From NCBI GenBank assembly GCA_034436045.1, contig DAOTVZ010000294.1, positions 1 to 51,300 of the forward strand: DNA of 51,300 bases, in the 5' to 3' direction. Source of the DNA: H111-94 sp034436045. Its GTDB lineage: Bacteria > Chloroflexota > Ktedonobacteria > Ktedonobacterales > Ktedonobacteraceae. Under the pieces are notes generated by a model. The model did no database searches. It saw only the letters and a list, made by a program, of their open reading frames with translations, and was not told the origin of the DNA. Positions 49,179 through 51,300 of this stretch are shown in pieces. A program made the position numbers and the translations under genes. Every line of letters begins with the position of its first letter. The stretch's first letter is position 1.

Positions 49179-51266
49179 ATGCAGAATAATCTCGTCGGGC
49201 AGCAAATCGGCAATTACCGTCTAGTTTCCCTGCTTGGCCAGGGGGGCTTTGCCGACACCTACTTAGGTGAACAGCTTCATCTCAAAACATATGCCGCTAT
49301 CAAAATATTACACACTCAGTTGAGTGGCGACGATCAACGCCGTTTCATCGATGAGGCACGTGTTATTGCTAACCTCTCTCACCCTAACATTGTCCGTGTG
49401 CTGGATTTTGGCATCGATAGCACGCATAACACGCCTTACCTTGTCATGGAGTATGCCCCCAATGGAACGCTGCGTCAGCGTTATCCACGCGGGGCAGCAC
49501 TGCCTATCGGCCTTATCCTGCCGCATATTCAGCAGATTGCGGCGGCGCTGGCCTATGCTCATAGTCAGAACATCGTTCACCGCGACGTAAAGCCGGAAAA
49601 TATGTTACTTGGCAAGTCTAATGAGGCTCTGCTCAGCGATTTTGGCATTGCTATCATCGCACAAAATACCTATCGCGCAGGTTTGGCCGACATTGCGGGC
49701 ACTGTTACCTACATGGCACCGGAGCAGTTGCAGGGCCGACCTCAACCGGCGAGCGATCAGTATGCTCTGGGCACCGTTGTCTACGAGTGGCTATGTGGGC
49801 GTACACCTTTCACAGGCACCTACGCTGAAGTCGCCGTCCAGCAGCAGCAGGCCACGCCGCCACCACTCCGCCAGTTTGTGCCCTCCATCCCCCCAGACGT
49901 TGAACAGGTCGTGCTAACCGCGCTGGCGAAGGATATCAAAAACCGTTTTGCCACCATCGAAGCGTTCTCCAATGCATTAACACGGGCCGCTGGCTATGAG
50001 CCGCAGCCGCGCCCCTCCATCTCCTCGCCTTCATTAACGCCTGTACCACCATCCTTCACCCCTACGCCGCCCCCGTTCAATCCCACGCCTACCCCTCAGC
50101 CAGCACCAGCAAATATTGTGGTGCCGCCTCCACCTGCAACACCCGTCACCGGCTACGGCATGGTAGCGGGCTATGGAGACGGCCTGACCATACCGGCCAG
50201 CTACCCCACTCCCACACCACACAATACACCGCTGAACCTTCCTCTATCCGCTAATTCCGGCTCCATGCCACCGGTGCTACCCGCAACGCCGTTGCCGACG
50301 CCGCCCTTGTACCCACCACCCACGCCGACGCCAACACCTCCATCCATGTATCCTCAACCCGGCTCTTACTCACAGACCGGGGCACCTTCACCTGTCCCCC
50401 AAAAGCCGGGCGGGGCAAAGCGCAGCCCACTGATGATCGCTGCTATCACCGTTGTAGTACTCATCTTACTCCTGGCGAGCGGGTTTATCTATTACTCTAG
50501 CGTCTACGTGCCGGGCGTGCGACACGTAGAGGCTACCGCCACCGCCAATGCGCAGGCATCCGGCACCGCTCACGCCAACGCCACCAGTGCTGCTATTGCT
50601 TTTGCAACCACACAGGCCGAAAACAACGCTACCGCGACGGCAGGGGCGCAGATACAGGCTACACAGACGGCGCTCCAGAACATCTACACCCAGGCCACTA
50701 CCGGTACGCCCACTATGAATGACCCCCTCACCGCTGGCGACAACTACGGCTGGGACGATACAACTTTCTCTGCCGGAAACGCTTGCCTCTTTACGAATGG
50801 TGCTTATCAGGCCTCGGCGGCTAAAGGTTACACCACGTACTGTGTAGCCAGTGCCACCCACTTCAATAACTTCGCCTTACAGGTCGATATGACCGTTCTC
50901 AACGGTCACTCCGGCGGCCTGATATTCCGCGTGAATACCAACTCAGGCTCAGGATACAGCTTCCGCCTCAGTACCGATGGTACCTACATTCTGGCCAAAT
51001 TCTCTACAGATTCGAAGGGCTATATTCAGACGACAACCTTGATTAGCGGTCAAGACACCGATTCGTCGTTCAATTCGGGCAACAACCAGAAGAACACCAT
51101 CGCCGTTGTCGCTACTGGAAGCACCTTTTACCTCTACATTAACCAGGTATATATGGATCAGGGTAGCGATAATACTTATACCTCTGGCAACATCGGGGTC
51201 TTTGCCGACAGCGATACACAGGGAGTAACGGTCAGTTTCAACAACCTGAAGCTGTGGGAACATTGA
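49179..51266 (+). CDS. Transmembrane Ser/Thr protein kinase with extracytoplasmic LamG-like domain
   Basis: The 695-residue protein starts with a Hanks-type kinase domain (about 12-275): IGNYRLVSLLGQGGFADTYLGEQ, the ATP Lys in YAAIKILH, IVHRDVKPENMLL, LSDFGIAI (DFG), GTVTYMAPEQLQG and LGTVVYEWLCGRTPF. A Pro/Thr-rich linker (~280-405) follows. Then come a membrane helix (SPLMIAAITVVVLILLLASGFIYY, ~413-437), an Ala/Thr-rich coiled stalk (ATATANAQASGTAHANATSAA) and a C-terminal beta-sandwich (~510-695; FNNFALQVDMTVLNGHSGGLIFRVN) resembling LamG/3-keto-disaccharide-hydrolase-type domains. The outer domain may sense a glycan. There are no PASTA repeats. Catalytic residues are complete. Confidence 0.92.
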   Translation: MQNNLVGQQIGNYRLVSLLGQGGFADTYLGEQLHLKTYAAIKILHTQLSGDDQRRFIDEARVIANLSHPNIVRVLDFGIDSTHNTPYLVMEYAPNGTLRQRYPRGAALPIGLILPHIQQIAAALAYAHSQNIVHRDVKPENMLLGKSNEALLSDFGIAIIAQNTYRAGLADIAGTVTYMAPEQLQGRPQPASDQYALGTVVYEWLCGRTPFTGTYAEVAVQQQQATPPPLRQFVPSIPPDVEQVVLTALAKDIKNRFATIEAFSNALTRAAGYEPQPRPSISSPSLTPVPPSFTPTPPPFNPTPTPQPAPANIVVPPPPATPVTGYGMVAGYGDGLTIPASYPTPTPHNTPLNLPLSANSGSMPPVLPATPLPTPPLYPPPTPTPTPPSMYPQPGSYSQTGAPSPVPQKPGGAKRSPLMIAAITVVVLILLLASGFIYYSSVYVPGVRHVEATATANAQASGTAHANATSAAIAFATTQAENNATATAGAQIQATQTALQNIYTQATTGTPTMNDPLTAGDNYGWDDTTFSAGNACLFTNGAYQASAAKGYTTYCVASATHFNNFALQVDMTVLNGHSGGLIFRVNTNSGSGYSFRLSTDGTYILAKFSTDSKGYIQTTTLISGQDTDSSFNSGNNQKNTIAVVATGSTFYLYINQVYMDQGSDNTYTSGNIGVFADSDTQGVTVSFNNLKLWEH

Positions 51267-51300
51267 TTGCATGAGAAAAAGATATCCCGTCAGGCCATCG

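Overview
The window looks like chromosomal DNA of a Ktedonobacteria-type member of the Chloroflexota. This is inferred from moderately high G+C coding sequence, many zinc-ribbon / transmembrane / adhesion-type fusion proteins, a FHA and Ser/Thr-kinase signalling set, T-box and SAM riboswitch leaders, and hairpin repeats in many intergenic gaps. No rRNA or ribosomal protein gene is present to fix the taxonomy.

Layout. 1-1.0 kb: 3' part of an IS200/IS605-type tnpB with its right-end hairpin. 1.2-7.5 kb: glycogen debranching enzyme, PHP phosphoesterase, MurJ flippase and a PadR regulator. 7.7-13.7 kb: large FtsX-type ABC permease without an ATPase partner, alpha/beta hydrolase, zinc-ribbon/FHA protein. 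13.7-17.7 kb: enoyl-CoA hydratase, Bro-N/DinD-like protein, class III CoA-transferase, sugar isomerase/epimerase. 18.1-19.6 kb: a fused remnant of a divergent araC-type regulator / beta-glucuronidase pair, both lacking their 5' ends. 19.7-26.9 kb: fmt, a YtcJ-like amidohydrolase carrying an in-frame repeat expansion, DUF402 protein, two MaoC-like dehydratase subunits, small membrane protein, Gfo/Idh/MocA oxidoreductase, hypothetical protein. 27-31 kb: tRNA-Phe, cupin, membrane-anchored trypsin-like protease, GNAT acetyltransferase, MazF-like toxin with its antitoxin. 31.3-37.8 kb: 1331-residue BACON-like repeat protein, nfo, scpB, a candidate small ORF, an anchored hypothetical protein. 38-41 kb: two-component pair and a hicAB module. 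41-49 kb: PLP-dependent decarboxylase, then the minus-strand methionine/aspartate group metX-metY-lysC-asd. 49.2-51.3 kb: membrane Ser/Thr kinase.

The most striking feature is the leader of the metX group (about 48.24-48.85 kb, minus strand). A strong sigma70-type promoter is followed by a complete SAM-I riboswitch with its own terminator. About 40 nt later comes a complete T-box leader with an AUG (Met) specifier and a second terminator, and then metX. Read together, this is a two-input switch: transcription should reach metX only when SAM is low and tRNA-Met is uncharged. The genes behind it make aspartyl phosphate, aspartate semialdehyde, O-acetylhomoserine and homocysteine, so the leader may couple the head of the aspartate pathway to methionine status.

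The second theme is a palindromic repeat, consensus GGGCGTGATNNATCACGCCC. I count 16 recognisable copies plus one diverged copy. They occur singly, as tandem arrays (33-bp and about 87-bp periods), in larger duplicated blocks, and once inside a coding sequence, where a 15-bp half-unit has expanded in frame. The third theme is decay and modularity: the araC/uidA deletion scar, a hicA with an in-frame stop near its end, and several zinc-ribbon fusion proteins.
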